NCBI GenBank assembly: GCA_021151525.1
Contig: JAGKXD010000025.1
Location: 1-43,298, forward strand
Reading direction: 5' to 3'
From: Cellvibrionaceae bacterium
GTDB taxonomy: Bacteria; Pseudomonadota; Gammaproteobacteria; Pseudomonadales; Cellvibrionaceae
DNA length: 43,298 nucleotides
Positions 33,451-41,535 of the stretch are shown here, one piece after another. The position numbers and the translations under genes are program-made. The number at the start of each line of letters is the position of its first letter. Position 1 is the stretch's first letter. Below the pieces are notes generated by a model. The model was given only the letters and a program-made list of their open reading frames with translations. It was not told where the DNA came from and searched no databases.

Positions 33451-33696
33451 TCAGGGATTAATTTCCGGATTGATCACCCGCTCTCTGCGAGCAAGTATTT
33501 CTGGTGGCGGCATACATATACACAGAATGATGTAACAAAGCAGTCCAAAGCCACCTAAAAATAATGAGACCAAGAATATCACTCGCCACATCCATGACGG
33601 CAAAGGAGTGTATTCACCGAAGCCGCCGCAAACGCCTGCCAGATTTCGATCAACCGCAGATTTTTTTAAGTCGCGAAATTTACGCTCTTCACTCAT
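33451..33696 (-). CDS. PspC domain-containing small membrane protein
   Basis: The 81-residue protein has the PspC pattern: LKKSAVDRNLAGVCGGFGEY followed by a transmembrane helix (MWRVIFLVSLFLGGFGLLCYIILCICMP) and a basic tail. PspC domains sense or transmit envelope stress in the inner membrane; in the classical system they relieve PspA inhibition, but stand-alone ones are common. The start ATG 33696 has GGAG 6 nt upstream (GTG 33702 is less likely). It is the last gene of the minus-strand run that begins at 37769, followed by a terminator. No pspA is in the window. Confidence 0.9.
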   Translation of the reverse strand: MSEERKFRDLKKSAVDRNLAGVCGGFGEYTPLPSWMWRVIFLVSLFLGGFGLLCYIILCICMPPPEILARRERVINPEINP

Positions 33697-33720
33697 AACC
33701 ACTCCGTCAAGCTTAAAAAG

Positions 33721-34071
33721 CTAATCCTTCGTGTTAACACCTACTACAATGCCATCACGCATAACCACACGAGTTACCTTGCGATCAACCATTTTATCTG
33801 AATCTATATTGAACAAAAAAATAAAGCTTTTATTCGATTTTTGCGTGCGCTCACTAACATACTCAAAAACTTCCAAACCATCTTTTTCAACCTGAGTGCG
33901 ATCTGGAATACCTAGATTTGTTAGCACCCATTGCTTTGTTGTTTTGCCAGGCTCCAGGCTAGCAACCTGCTGCGAGCTCACCTCAACACCTTTCTTATCC
34001 TCATGAGAGTGCTGGCTGTACACACATGCAGAAAGTGCCAAACAAGACAAAATTACTAATAACTTTTTCAT
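33721..34071 (-). CDS. BamE/SmpA-like small outer-membrane lipoprotein
   Basis: The 116-residue protein has a lipoprotein signal ending LSAC (Cys16) and a domain like SmpA/OmlA: SLEPGKTTKQWVLTNLGIPD, then LEVFEYV and a beta-strand pair VTRVVMRDGIVVGV. Proteins of this fold include BamE of the barrel assembly machine, but this one is a paralogue, not BamE itself: the usual BamE sequence features and length differ and its neighbours are regulators. It lies 18 nt after the ABC permease gene and 24 nt before the PspC gene, suggesting an envelope-stress role in the same operon. Confidence 0.75.
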   Translation of the reverse strand: MKKLLVILSCLALSACVYSQHSHEDKKGVEVSSQQVASLEPGKTTKQWVLTNLGIPDRTQVEKDGLEVFEYVSERTQKSNKSFIFLFNIDSDKMVDRKVTRVVMRDGIVVGVNTKD

Positions 34072-34089
34072 AAACGTCCTTAAATTAAT

Positions 34090-35082
34090 TTAAATTTCAT
34101 AACGATTATTGCGAAGCCAAATGGCAGCAACAACAAACCCTAGACCAATCATTACACAAATAATGAGAGGCAATATCATAGTGTGATTGAATGTGAACGC
34201 ATGCTGAAGAATAAAGGCATCTTTGGTATTTTCCAATTCACGACCATAGAGTTTGAAAAGATCAATTACGCCTAATTTTATTCCGAATATCCAATTTAAT
34301 ATTTTCTCCCCCAAGGCCAGCATTGCAGGGCTTGCAAAAATAAAAAACGGTGTCTTTTTCGCAAAAGCCGATGAGAAAAATGCGAAACCGATAATTGGGA
34401 ATAGCATTAACAAGCTGAACAACAACTCATAAAATATAACTACGGGAGTAAAAAAAGCACCGCCTTTAATTACAGATGAAATCAAATAACCTAAGGAAAT
34501 ACCTTGGATACCAAACAGCACAAGAGAAAACAAAAACACCACCAAGGTAACGATTAAATTTAGTGCAAGCATGATCAAGGGGCCAACCAATAACACCACA
34601 CCAAATTTAACCAATACATTGGTGGTCTCGCTTACCGGCATAGAGCGCCAAAACAAAATATCTTTGTTTTTTCTGTCATCAAATAGGCAGCGCAATGAAT
34701 AAGCCGACATGACAAGAGAAACTACCAAATACAGTAATGCGCAATTGGCGTACATAATCCCCTGAACCACATTATTGAATACTTCTGGCGACTGCATAAT
34801 AGAAGTAAGAATGTTAAATTTCTTAACTTCCGTAGTTGTATGAATATCTGTAGGCATAACGCTCGCACCTGCGCTATTTGGAGCTGCTTCCTGCGTAGTC
34901 GTGTCGGTTGATGTGTAATTGAAATTGAAGTTTCCATCGTACATATGTCCATTCGCAAACAAGACCATGCACAATGTAATCAACAAAATAAGCCCAGAGA
35001 CCGCCACTGGCGTATAGAGAAAGCTAACTCTATTTTCCCAAAGCTCTCTTTTTACTTGAGTCACTATCATTTTTTTGTTCAT
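34090..35082 (-). CDS. ABC-2-type transporter permease
   Basis: The roughly 330-residue protein has about six transmembrane helices (for example VSFLYTPVAVSGLILLITLCMVLFA near 20, VVLLVGPLIMLALNLIVTLVVFLFSLVLFG near 165, then LLFSLLMLFPIIGFAFFSS and a final MILPLIICVMIGLGFVVAAIWL). A loop of about 70 residues lies between helices one and two. It pairs with the ATPase encoded 14 nt upstream to form an exporter of the GntR/YtrA-linked type. The start ATG 35082 has GGGG 8 nt upstream; the GTG 35091 has no site. What it exports is unknown; many such systems act in cell-envelope stress. Confidence 0.85.
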   Translation of the reverse strand: MNKKMIVTQVKRELWENRVSFLYTPVAVSGLILLITLCMVLFANGHMYDGNFNFNYTSTDTTTQEAAPNSAGASVMPTDIHTTTEVKKFNILTSIMQSPEVFNNVVQGIMYANCALLYLVVSLVMSAYSLRCLFDDRKNKDILFWRSMPVSETTNVLVKFGVVLLVGPLIMLALNLIVTLVVFLFSLVLFGIQGISLGYLISSVIKGGAFFTPVVIFYELLFSLLMLFPIIGFAFFSSAFAKKTPFFIFASPAMLALGEKILNWIFGIKLGVIDLFKLYGRELENTKDAFILQHAFTFNHTMILPLIICVMIGLGFVVAAIWLRNNRYEI

Positions 35083-35096
35083 TCTTAGCACCCCAA

Positions 35097-35957
35097 TTAA
35101 CTAGCAATAGTTGGTTGCATTTTTGCAACAAACAAGTCGGCCACACTTGGAGTCATGACTTTCCCCAATACCTCCAGTTGAGTGGCATCAGCGTTTTCAA
35201 ACACCATGCTAAAACCACCTAGGATTGTTCTTGAATGAATCGGTTTTAACGCCAAAGCAGCCTCTTTGTTAACCGCATCCACATGCAACTCAAAAAATGA
35301 GTCAGGCAATTTTTCCATCGGGGTTTCTAATAGAATTTTTCCATCATTAATAAAAATTAAATCAGTGAGAATTCCTTCTATCTCTTCAACTTGATGCGTA
35401 GTAATCACAATTGTCTTTTGTGCATCGTAATAGTCATTAAGCAAAGTTTCATAAAAGCGCTTGCGATAAATAATATCCAACCCTAACGTTGGTTCGTCCA
35501 ACACCAACAATTTGCTATCAATCGCCATAATCAACGCAAGGTGCAATTGGGTAACCATACCCTTAGATAAATCCTTTACTTTGTTGCTTAAAGCAATATT
35601 GGTTTTAGCAAGAAATCTCATAGCTTTTTCACGGCTGAACTTTGGGTGTACGCCCTCAATATAATCCAGCGCTTCGCTGACTTTTATCCAACGCGGTAAA
35701 ATAGCTGTATCTGCAATAAACGAAACATCCTCTAACAGTTTTACACGGTCAGTGAAGGGGTTTAATCCCAGCACTCGCAAATCACCAGCGACAGTCGCCA
35801 AACCTAAAATACCTTTTAACAACGTTGTTTTTCCTGCACCGTTGGGACCGATTAGACCCACAATGCGTCCAGCAGGAATTTGTAAATCCACATTGTCTAA
35901 TGCGATTTTTTTACCATAGGTTTTATGGATTTTTTGGGCATGAATAATGGCGTCCAT
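35097..35957 (-). CDS. ABC transporter ATP-binding protein (YtrB-like)
   Basis: The 286-residue ATPase has Walker A GPNGAGKTT (about residues 36-44), an atypical signature LSKGMVTQLHLAL, Walker B with LLVLDEPTLGLD and the H-loop TTHQVEEIE. LSKGM in place of LSGGQ is usual for this drug/lipid exporter branch. It starts at the base directly after the stop codon of the GntR regulator and is followed by its permease. The unit GntR(YtrA)-ATPase-permease is a known gene arrangement in which the regulator represses the transporter. Confidence 0.9.
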   Translation of the reverse strand: MDAIIHAQKIHKTYGKKIALDNVDLQIPAGRIVGLIGPNGAGKTTLLKGILGLATVAGDLRVLGLNPFTDRVKLLEDVSFIADTAILPRWIKVSEALDYIEGVHPKFSREKAMRFLAKTNIALSNKVKDLSKGMVTQLHLALIMAIDSKLLVLDEPTLGLDIIYRKRFYETLLNDYYDAQKTIVITTHQVEEIEGILTDLIFINDGKILLETPMEKLPDSFFELHVDAVNKEAALALKPIHSRTILGGFSMVFENADATQLEVLGKVMTPSVADLFVAKMQPTIAS

Positions 35958-36329
35958 TTATTGACCCTCATCAGCTTTCATAATGGCGGAACACAATTCC
36001 GTTGCACTAATACCTAAATTTTTAATGCGCGCTAGTAGCGCTGGCAATTCGCTCGTCAAGAATTTTTCTTTTTCAATCGAGTGCAATTTTTCTTGTGCAC
36101 CTGGCACAACATACATACCCATTCCACGCCGAGACTCAACTAATTGCATGTCTACCAACTCCTGATAAGCCTTGCTCACAGTTAAATGATTAATTTGATA
36201 ATCGCTTGCTACTTGCCGCACTGAAGGCAAGGGATCACCTTCTTTAAATACGCCGGTCAGCATAAGACCAACGATCCGCTCGCGTAGCTGGCGGTAAATG
36301 GGTTGATCATCATTCCACGAATGGGTCAT
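35958..36329 (-). CDS. GntR-family transcriptional regulator, YtrA type
   Basis: The 123-residue protein is a short GntR repressor: a winged helix-turn-helix (IYRQLRERIVGLMLTGVFKEG, LPSVRQVASDYQINHLTVSKAYQELVDMQLVESRRGMGMYV) with only about 45 residues of C-terminal helix for dimerisation, as in YtrA. YtrA regulators normally repress an adjacent ABC transporter, encoded here immediately downstream. A palindrome at 37816-37835 over the promoter of the whole run is a plausible target, but no evidence ties it to this protein. Confidence 0.93.
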   Translation of the reverse strand: MTHSWNDDQPIYRQLRERIVGLMLTGVFKEGDPLPSVRQVASDYQINHLTVSKAYQELVDMQLVESRRGMGMYVVPGAQEKLHSIEKEKFLTSELPALLARIKNLGISATELCSAIMKADEGQ

Positions 36330-36390
36330 AAATTACCTTCTGGAAACTGAAAAACTAAAAGTCAGGATTATGTTTTTGCGACAAGGTTAT

Positions 36391-36930
36391 TTAGGCAACC
36401 TCGCCCCAATGAATTAAAAGTTGTTGCAATTGCGCACGCCCGCGAGAAACGTGAGACTTAACTGTACCCAAGGGAAGATTCATCGCAATTGCCGCATCGG
36501 CATGGGTGTAGCCTTCCTCCAAACACAAACGCACTGCAATTTTTTGCGGCTCACTGATATTGTCCATGGCTTTCGCCAAGTCACCGCGCAAATCACTTTG
36601 GCTGAGCAGTTTACAGTTATCGGCAAAGCCTTGGATAGAATCTAAATCACAATAGTCTAGCGATTTACGGCGAAACTTATCGGCCACCAGATTAAAAGCT
36701 ATACGATACAACCAGGTTGAAAACTTGGCTTCACTTCTAAATGTTGAGAGCGATAAGTAAGCGCGCAAAAAAGTTTCTTGCACTAAATCATCAATCGCAT
36801 GACGATCTCTTCTGCAGCAACGCGTCAACATACTGCGTACAACCAGCTGATGGCGCAACACCAAACGCGAAAATGCTTGCTGATCATTCGATAACAAAGT
36901 GCGCTCCACTAATACTGCATCGGTATCCAT
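36391..36930 (-). CDS. ECF RNA polymerase sigma factor (RpoE-like)
   Basis: The 179-residue protein has region 2 (FSRLVLRHQLVVRSMLTRCCRR, AIDDLVQETFLRAYLSLSTFRSEAKFSTWLYRIAFNLVADKFR) and region 4 (ISEPQKIAVRLCLEEGYTHADAAIAMNLPLGTVKSHVSRGRAQLQ), both complete. It is of the RpoE-like type where activity is normally checked by an anti-sigma protein, but no anti-sigma gene is adjacent. It lies 29 nt after the DUF2884 gene and 61 nt before the GntR gene. Four cysteines, two of them adjacent in CCRR, are notable but not diagnostic. Confidence 0.92.
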   Translation of the reverse strand: MDTDAVLVERTLLSNDQQAFSRLVLRHQLVVRSMLTRCCRRDRHAIDDLVQETFLRAYLSLSTFRSEAKFSTWLYRIAFNLVADKFRRKSLDYCDLDSIQGFADNCKLLSQSDLRGDLAKAMDNISEPQKIAVRLCLEEGYTHADAAIAMNLPLGTVKSHVSRGRAQLQQLLIHWGEVA

Positions 36931-36959
36931 TTTTCGTTACCTTCTACAACAGTTAAAGA

Positions 36960-37769
36960 TTATTGACGATTTACAATTTGCTGTTCATTTTTTACTTTTA
37001 TGATGTTGACTGAGCTAATCTCCTGAATTGATTGCTTCAACTCTTCTTCTTTAGCATCCAAGGCCGACACCGACGCGCAGATCTGGTTAACCCTTTGTTC
37101 AAGATTTGTTGCTCGCGCATTCATTTCCTTATCCATCGATTTTCCAAAACGATCCATTTTTTCACCAAATTTGTTCATGCGCGTTTCAAAACTTCCATCT
37201 TTTTCGTCGCTAGAAAAAAGCGTTGTGCTTAGCTCTTTAACAACGTTCCACGTAATTTCTTTTTGTGAAGATTCCACAATCTTATTGATACGCCTCTCAA
37301 AATCGGCGCCAAGAAAATCGCTTGTCTGAATACCTTTTTGGTTTATGTTGATTGGGGCTTCACTCGCAATGCGCCTCTCCAAATCGGCTTTCATTAATGA
37401 GAACTCATGCTGTACACCCTGTGCGGTTTTATTGTCTGGCCCGAGCAACTCCGTAAACACTAAATCCATTGCATGCGCCGCCAAGTCCACACCATCTAAG
37501 GCTAAGTGCTGCACGTCAGGCACTATGGCGCGAACACCTTGTGAATATTGCTTAACCAGCAATTGCTGTTTTGCATCAAGAGTTATGGAACGATCATTTA
37601 CCACTAAAGTTTGATCATTGAGGATTTTGTAGCGGGTCTTATCCCCCTCGGTAAACTCCAGCGCATTCTTGGTAATACGCATCCCTCCTTCCAACTCCAT
37701 ACCACACCCTTCTTTAGCCTGAACACAGACCGCCGATACCAATAACGCAAAACCAATCGCTAGCTTCAT
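36960..37769 (-). CDS. DUF2884 (YggN-like) periplasmic protein
   Basis: The 269-residue product has a signal peptide (MKLAIGFALLVSAVCVQA) and the pattern of DUF2884/YggN: GMRITKNALEFTEGDKTRYKILNDQTLVVNDRSITLDAKQ... in the first part, then RAIVPDVQHLALDGVDLAAHAM and a long helical, coiled-coil-like C-terminal half (FGEKMDRFGKSMDKEMNARATNLEQRVNQICASV). YggN's function is unknown. It is the first gene of the minus-strand run with the second ECF sigma factor, so it may report or respond to envelope stress. A sigma-70 promoter precedes it. Confidence 0.8.
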   Translation of the reverse strand: MKLAIGFALLVSAVCVQAKEGCGMELEGGMRITKNALEFTEGDKTRYKILNDQTLVVNDRSITLDAKQQLLVKQYSQGVRAIVPDVQHLALDGVDLAAHAMDLVFTELLGPDNKTAQGVQHEFSLMKADLERRIASEAPININQKGIQTSDFLGADFERRINKIVESSQKEITWNVVKELSTTLFSSDEKDGSFETRMNKFGEKMDRFGKSMDKEMNARATNLEQRVNQICASVSALDAKEEELKQSIQEISSVNIIKVKNEQQIVNRQ

Positions 37770-37815
37770 CTCATCTCTCCAATTTCATTCCATTAACATT
37801 AACTTACTGAAACAC

Positions 37816-37854
37816 TGTTATACATAACTATAACACCAAAACAATTAAGTGCAA
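37816..37854 (-). promoter_or_regulatory. Sigma-70 promoter overlapped by a palindrome (DUF2884-to-PspC run)
   Basis: On the minus strand TTGCAC (37854-37849), 16 nt and TATAGT (37832-37827) form a good sigma-70 promoter. The perfect palindrome TGTTATA-6 nt-TATAACA (37816-37835) covers the -10. The start codon is 46 nt further. This is the layout of a repressor operator. Confidence 0.65.
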
Positions 37855-37892
37855 GATGAAAATGATCTTTTTTTAAGCGGATAGAATCTGTG

Positions 37893-37919
37893 GCACCAAA
37901 AGCACCAAAAGCACCAAAA
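37893..37919. repeat. Three tandem copies of GCACCAAAA
   Basis: Three exact 9-bp repeats stand head to tail at 37893, 37902 and 37911 in the gap between the Crp-like gene's terminator and the DUF2884 promoter. It may be slipped-strand repeat sequence; no role is evident. Confidence 0.85.
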
Positions 37920-37971
37920 GCGGGGAAAATGCCGCCCAAAGATGGGGAAACAAAGCGGATTAGGTAAAAAG

Positions 37972-38004
37972 AAAAAGCCCCGATAGTTCATACCGGGGCT
38001 TTTT
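37972..38004. terminator. Terminator downstream of the Crp-like gene
   Basis: GCCCCG (37977-37982) and CGGGGC (37994-37999) pair across an 11-nt loop, extended by flanking A5 and T5 that pair as well. It is usable on both strands and lies 24 nt after the Crp-like stop codon. Confidence 0.85.
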
Positions 38005-38027
38005 GGGGCGCACGGGGACAACCTTAA

Positions 38028-38666
38028 CTACCAATAACGAGGCAGGACTTTCTTAATCTCTATATAGCCCGAGCACTGCTCAATATATTCGCCGATAACA
38101 AGCTGCTTCATAATTCGGCTGACCATTTCACGGGATGAGCCCACCATATTGGCAATATCCTGATGAGTCACCTTAGGACTATGGATGCGTTTATTTTCAT
38201 CACACAACTTTTCCAATGCCGCACTCACTCGACCGTACACATCCAAAAGCGCCAAGTCTTTTACACTGTCTGTCAGCTCGCGTACACGGCGCGTCAACTC
38301 GGTTAGCAACTGCATCGCGAATTCAGGATGATCACGCACCAACTCAAGCACACTGGCACGCGATAACAATACAATTTCACAATCCGTTATTGTCATTACC
38401 GAAGCAGAACGCGGCTTGCCATCCAACAGCGACAACTCACCAAAATAATCGCCATCGTGCATGTAATTTAAATTTACCTGACGACCATCTTCATTATTCA
38501 GGAATGCACTCGCCGTTCCTTTATGAATAATATACAGATGCGTTGATTCATCACCCTCAGTCACAAGCACAGTATTTTTTGCATATTTTCGCAACACACT
38601 GAGCTTTTCCAATTGGGCGAGATATTCAGGCGGCAAGTCAGCAAATAGATTTACTTTTTCTAACAT
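38028..38666 (-). CDS. Crp/Fnr-family transcriptional regulator
   Basis: The roughly 212-residue protein has a cyclic-nucleotide-binding domain with a well-conserved phosphate-binding cassette FGELSLLDGKPRSASV (compare FGELGLFEExxxRSA of Crp), so cAMP binding is likely. A DNA-binding helix-turn-helix follows: VTHQDIANMVGSSREMVSRIMKQL. There are no iron-sulfur cysteines of the Fnr type in the N-terminal region. I set the start at ATG 38666 because homology begins there (LEKVNLFADLPPEYLAQL); a GTG at 38771 would add 35 residues without family support. It is divergent from the nucleotide cyclase gene, 206 bp away. Confidence 0.9.
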   Translation of the reverse strand: MLEKVNLFADLPPEYLAQLEKLSVLRKYAKNTVLVTEGDESTHLYIIHKGTASAFLNNEDGRQVNLNYMHDGDYFGELSLLDGKPRSASVMTITDCEIVLLSRASVLELVRDHPEFAMQLLTELTRRVRELTDSVKDLALLDVYGRVSAALEKLCDENKRIHSPKVTHQDIANMVGSSREMVSRIMKQLVIGEYIEQCSGYIEIKKVLPRYW

Positions 38667-38872
38667 GGCTGAAAAATTCTTTGATTCGATTTTGGGGGCT
38701 CCATGATACCGAGTCGCCTTAAATAACACCAACCCAGTATTTTTGGCACATAAACACTCGCACAACAACACAGATCCACACTACTAGCGTTGTAATTAGC
38801 GGCAAACAACTCAATAATCTCACGCACTCGCCACATCAAAAATAATATCGCTCAACTAAGGCAAGCTGCTCT

Positions 38873-41074
38873 ATGGAATCAGAAATTTCACAGCATCGTG
38901 AACTGACATTAATGTTCACCGACATAGTCGGCTACTCGCGCCTTATGGGTCGAGATGAAGCCTTGACTATAGAAATGCTGGGCGATTACCGCAAAATTTT
39001 GCTGGCGCACATTGAAGAATATGACGGTACTTTTATTGAATTTGCTGGCGATGCGATTTTCGCACGCTTCGATACCGCCCTTGCTGCCGCGAAAGCTGCA
39101 GTCGCCATTCAAAAACATTTGCAACTTTTTAATCAGGGGCGAGATAAAGATCTGCCAGCGTTAAGAACACGTATCGGTCTTCACAAAGGCCAAGTTGTTT
39201 TGCGCGACAAGGCAGTTTTAGGCGATGACGTTAATATAGCCGCACGACTTGAACCTCTCGCCGTAGCCGACGGAATTTGTATTTCAAAAGCCGTTTATGA
39301 CGAAATAAAAATTGATCTGCGCGAGCCCATTAAGCCTTTAGGTTTGCAATCACTTAAAAACATCCAGCAAAAAGTTCGTGCTTATTTAATTAAGCCTACG
39401 GGCCTTGGCTGGCGCGATCATTTCCATTATTTTTGGTTGGGCTGCGCAAAAAAAATAAGTGCTTATCGCTATCCCATTAGCGCCGCAGTTGTACTTTTAA
39501 TTATCGCTGGATTTTATTTTATTCCCCGCTGGCTCGTTCCCGGTTACGCCGCCAACTATGTGGAAATTGCCAACTTCCAAAACCTGATGAATGCAGACGG
39601 AAAATCAGATTACTTTTCTGCCGGTATCACCGAAGCAGTACGCTCACAACTCGCCGATATGCGCGATATATATATAGTGGATGCCGATAAAGGCATTCAT
39701 GCACCGATCAGGCTTGAAGGTAGCGTACAAAAGATTGGTGACAATTTACGAATTGTTTATCGCATATTTAGACGCAAAGGCAATGTGCAAATTGCAGGTG
39801 GAAAGTTAGATGGAACAAATCAAGATATTTTTATTTTGCAGGATAGATTGGTTGGGGATATTGCAAGAAATTTAGCGAGTGAATTTAAATTACAGAATTT
39901 TAGACCTGCGCCGTTGAAACTCACAAACGATATTACGGCTTATGATTATTATTTGCAGGGGATGGATTATCTTAGTAAGCCATCTTCACAGGAAAATTTT
40001 GATGCTGCGATACAAAAGTTTAATGAAGCCTTAGTTCATGATGCTCACTTCATGTTGGCAAACTCCGGGTTGTGTGAGGCATACCGCCTAAAATATGAAC
40101 TTGCCAACACTACTAGCTGGATACAGAAAGCAGAAAGTTATTGCCTAGGAGTCTTAAAGGAAGAAAACTCCGCGAAAGCCAACTCAGCAATAGGCTCTCT
40201 TTTTAGAGACATGGGAAACTATACGGAAGCAATTAAGTATCTACAGCAAGCCAACATAAAAGACCCAGACAATATTTCAACCAATATAGGACTGGCGAGA
40301 ACCTATGATTTGATGGGCGATGAGAAATCTGCCGAAGAAACCTATAAAGCATCTATATTAAAAGCCCCCAAGAATTGGGAAGCATATCAAGGTTATGCAT
40401 ACTTCTTAACACGCAAAGGACGCTACCAAGAAGCGATTTCCTATTACGAAAAAGTCCTGGAGCTTACGCCAGATAATATCGTAACCCTTAGCAATATAGG
40501 TGGTGCTTACCTCTATATTGGAAATTTTAAAAAAGCAGCCGAAACGCTAGAGCAAGCAATCAAACTAGAACCCAATAGCACAGTTTTTTCTAATCTTGGT
40601 GGAATGTATTATTACTTGGGCGATTTTAAAAAGGCTATAGATGTCTACAAGCAGGCTGAAAGATTAGAACCAACAAATATTAGTTACTTAAACAATCTTG
40701 CTGACTCATATATGCTTGTAAAAAATTCACCAGAGGCCAATGAATACCGTAGAAAAGTACACTCATTTTCAAAGAAGGAAATAGAAGAAAATCCATCAAA
40801 CATTTACGGATACCTTTATCTGGCACTATCGGATGCACATCTTGGAAAATTTGGTGAAGCAACAGACATGATCAAAAAGGCAATAGCTATAGACCCCAAT
40901 AATTATTTTATTGAATATGTTAATTTGAGAATCGCTGCCCTAGAAAAGGACGATAACAATTTAAAAATCTACGCAAAAGCTTTAATAGATAAGGGTTATT
41001 CCGAAAAGTTAATCACTGCAGATCCCTACTTTTATATTTTGAAAGAAGAACGTTTTAAAGATGTAGTTAAATAG
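38873..41074 (+). CDS. Class III nucleotide cyclase with TolB-N-like and TPR sensor region
   Basis: The 733-residue protein has an N-terminal class III cyclase domain with both metal aspartates (FTDIVG, D17; FAGDA, D60) and the transition-state residues N121 and R125 (GDDVNIAARLEP). Of the base-selecting positions, the usual lysine is glutamate (E56 in FIEFAGD) and the usual aspartate is alanine (A114 in KAVLGDD), so specificity for ATP is uncertain. One transmembrane helix (about 201-218) follows, then a TolB-N-like domain (to about 345) and at least six TPR units (about 365-700), all predicted outside the cytoplasm. GC drops from about half in the cyclase part to about 36% in the TPR part. 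It is divergent from the Crp-like gene. The ribosome binding site is weak. Confidence 0.9.
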   Translation: MESEISQHRELTLMFTDIVGYSRLMGRDEALTIEMLGDYRKILLAHIEEYDGTFIEFAGDAIFARFDTALAAAKAAVAIQKHLQLFNQGRDKDLPALRTRIGLHKGQVVLRDKAVLGDDVNIAARLEPLAVADGICISKAVYDEIKIDLREPIKPLGLQSLKNIQQKVRAYLIKPTGLGWRDHFHYFWLGCAKKISAYRYPISAAVVLLIIAGFYFIPRWLVPGYAANYVEIANFQNLMNADGKSDYFSAGITEAVRSQLADMRDIYIVDADKGIHAPIRLEGSVQKIGDNLRIVYRIFRRKGNVQIAGGKLDGTNQDIFILQDRLVGDIARNLASEFKLQNFRPAPLKLTNDITAYDYYLQGMDYLSKPSSQENFDAAIQKFNEALVHDAHFMLANSGLCEAYRLKYELANTTSWIQKAESYCLGVLKEENSAKANSAIGSLFRDMGNYTEAIKYLQQANIKDPDNISTNIGLARTYDLMGDEKSAEETYKASILKAPKNWEAYQGYAYFLTRKGRYQEAISYYEKVLELTPDNIVTLSNIGGAYLYIGNFKKAAETLEQAIKLEPNSTVFSNLGGMYYYLGDFKKAIDVYKQAERLEPTNISYLNNLADSYMLVKNSPEANEYRRKVHSFSKKEIEENPSNIYGYLYLALSDAHLGKFGEATDMIKKAIAIDPNNYFIEYVNLRIAALEKDDNNLKIYAKALIDKGYSEKLITADPYFYILKEERFKDVVK

Positions 41075-41103
41075 CTTTTATTATCAATCACTAGGAGGTT
41101 TAC

Positions 41104-41535
41104 ATGCGTTATATTCGTCATTTATTAATATTGGTAGCTACATTCTCTTTAGGCGCTTGCGCAAGTATGGACTGTAAGCAACCACCAGCTGAAGTGCCGT
41201 CCGGATCGGACAAGGCTACAGTCGCAATTTATCTTGATAAAAATGGCTACCCCAAAGCCAGCGCAGAAAAAGTCATTGTCGCACCGGGGCAAAAAATTGT
41301 TTTTGTTGGCCCAGATCAGTTTGATATTATTTTTAAAGATAAAAAATCCCCCATCGAAAAGCCAGAAATTCGTACGTCAAATGGCGTTTTGGTTTTAGAG
41401 ATATCCAAAAACATTTTTGATATCGAAGATCGAAAAAATCCCGAAAACAAAAAAAATAATGAAATGGTTTATCGCTACGGCATCAGAGTCAATGGAAAAG
41501 TAACCGATCCTGAAATCATCATTCGCCCTCGATAG
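41104..41535 (+). CDS. Small lipoprotein, possible cupredoxin-like fold
   Basis: The 143-residue product has a lipoprotein signal ending LGAC (Cys19) and a beta-rich domain: VIVAPGQKIVFVGPDQFDIIF, then VLVLEI and the closing YRYGIRVNGKVTDPEIIIRP. This pattern resembles an immunoglobulin/cupredoxin-like sandwich but no copper ligands are present. AGGAGG lies 7 nt before the ATG. It starts 29 nt after the cyclase gene on the same strand, so it is probably in one operon with it and could be a periplasmic partner of the cyclase's TPR region. Confidence 0.7.
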   Translation: MRYIRHLLILVATFSLGACASMDCKQPPAEVPSGSDKATVAIYLDKNGYPKASAEKVIVAPGQKIVFVGPDQFDIIFKDKKSPIEKPEIRTSNGVLVLEISKNIFDIEDRKNPENKKNNEMVYRYGIRVNGKVTDPEIIIRPR

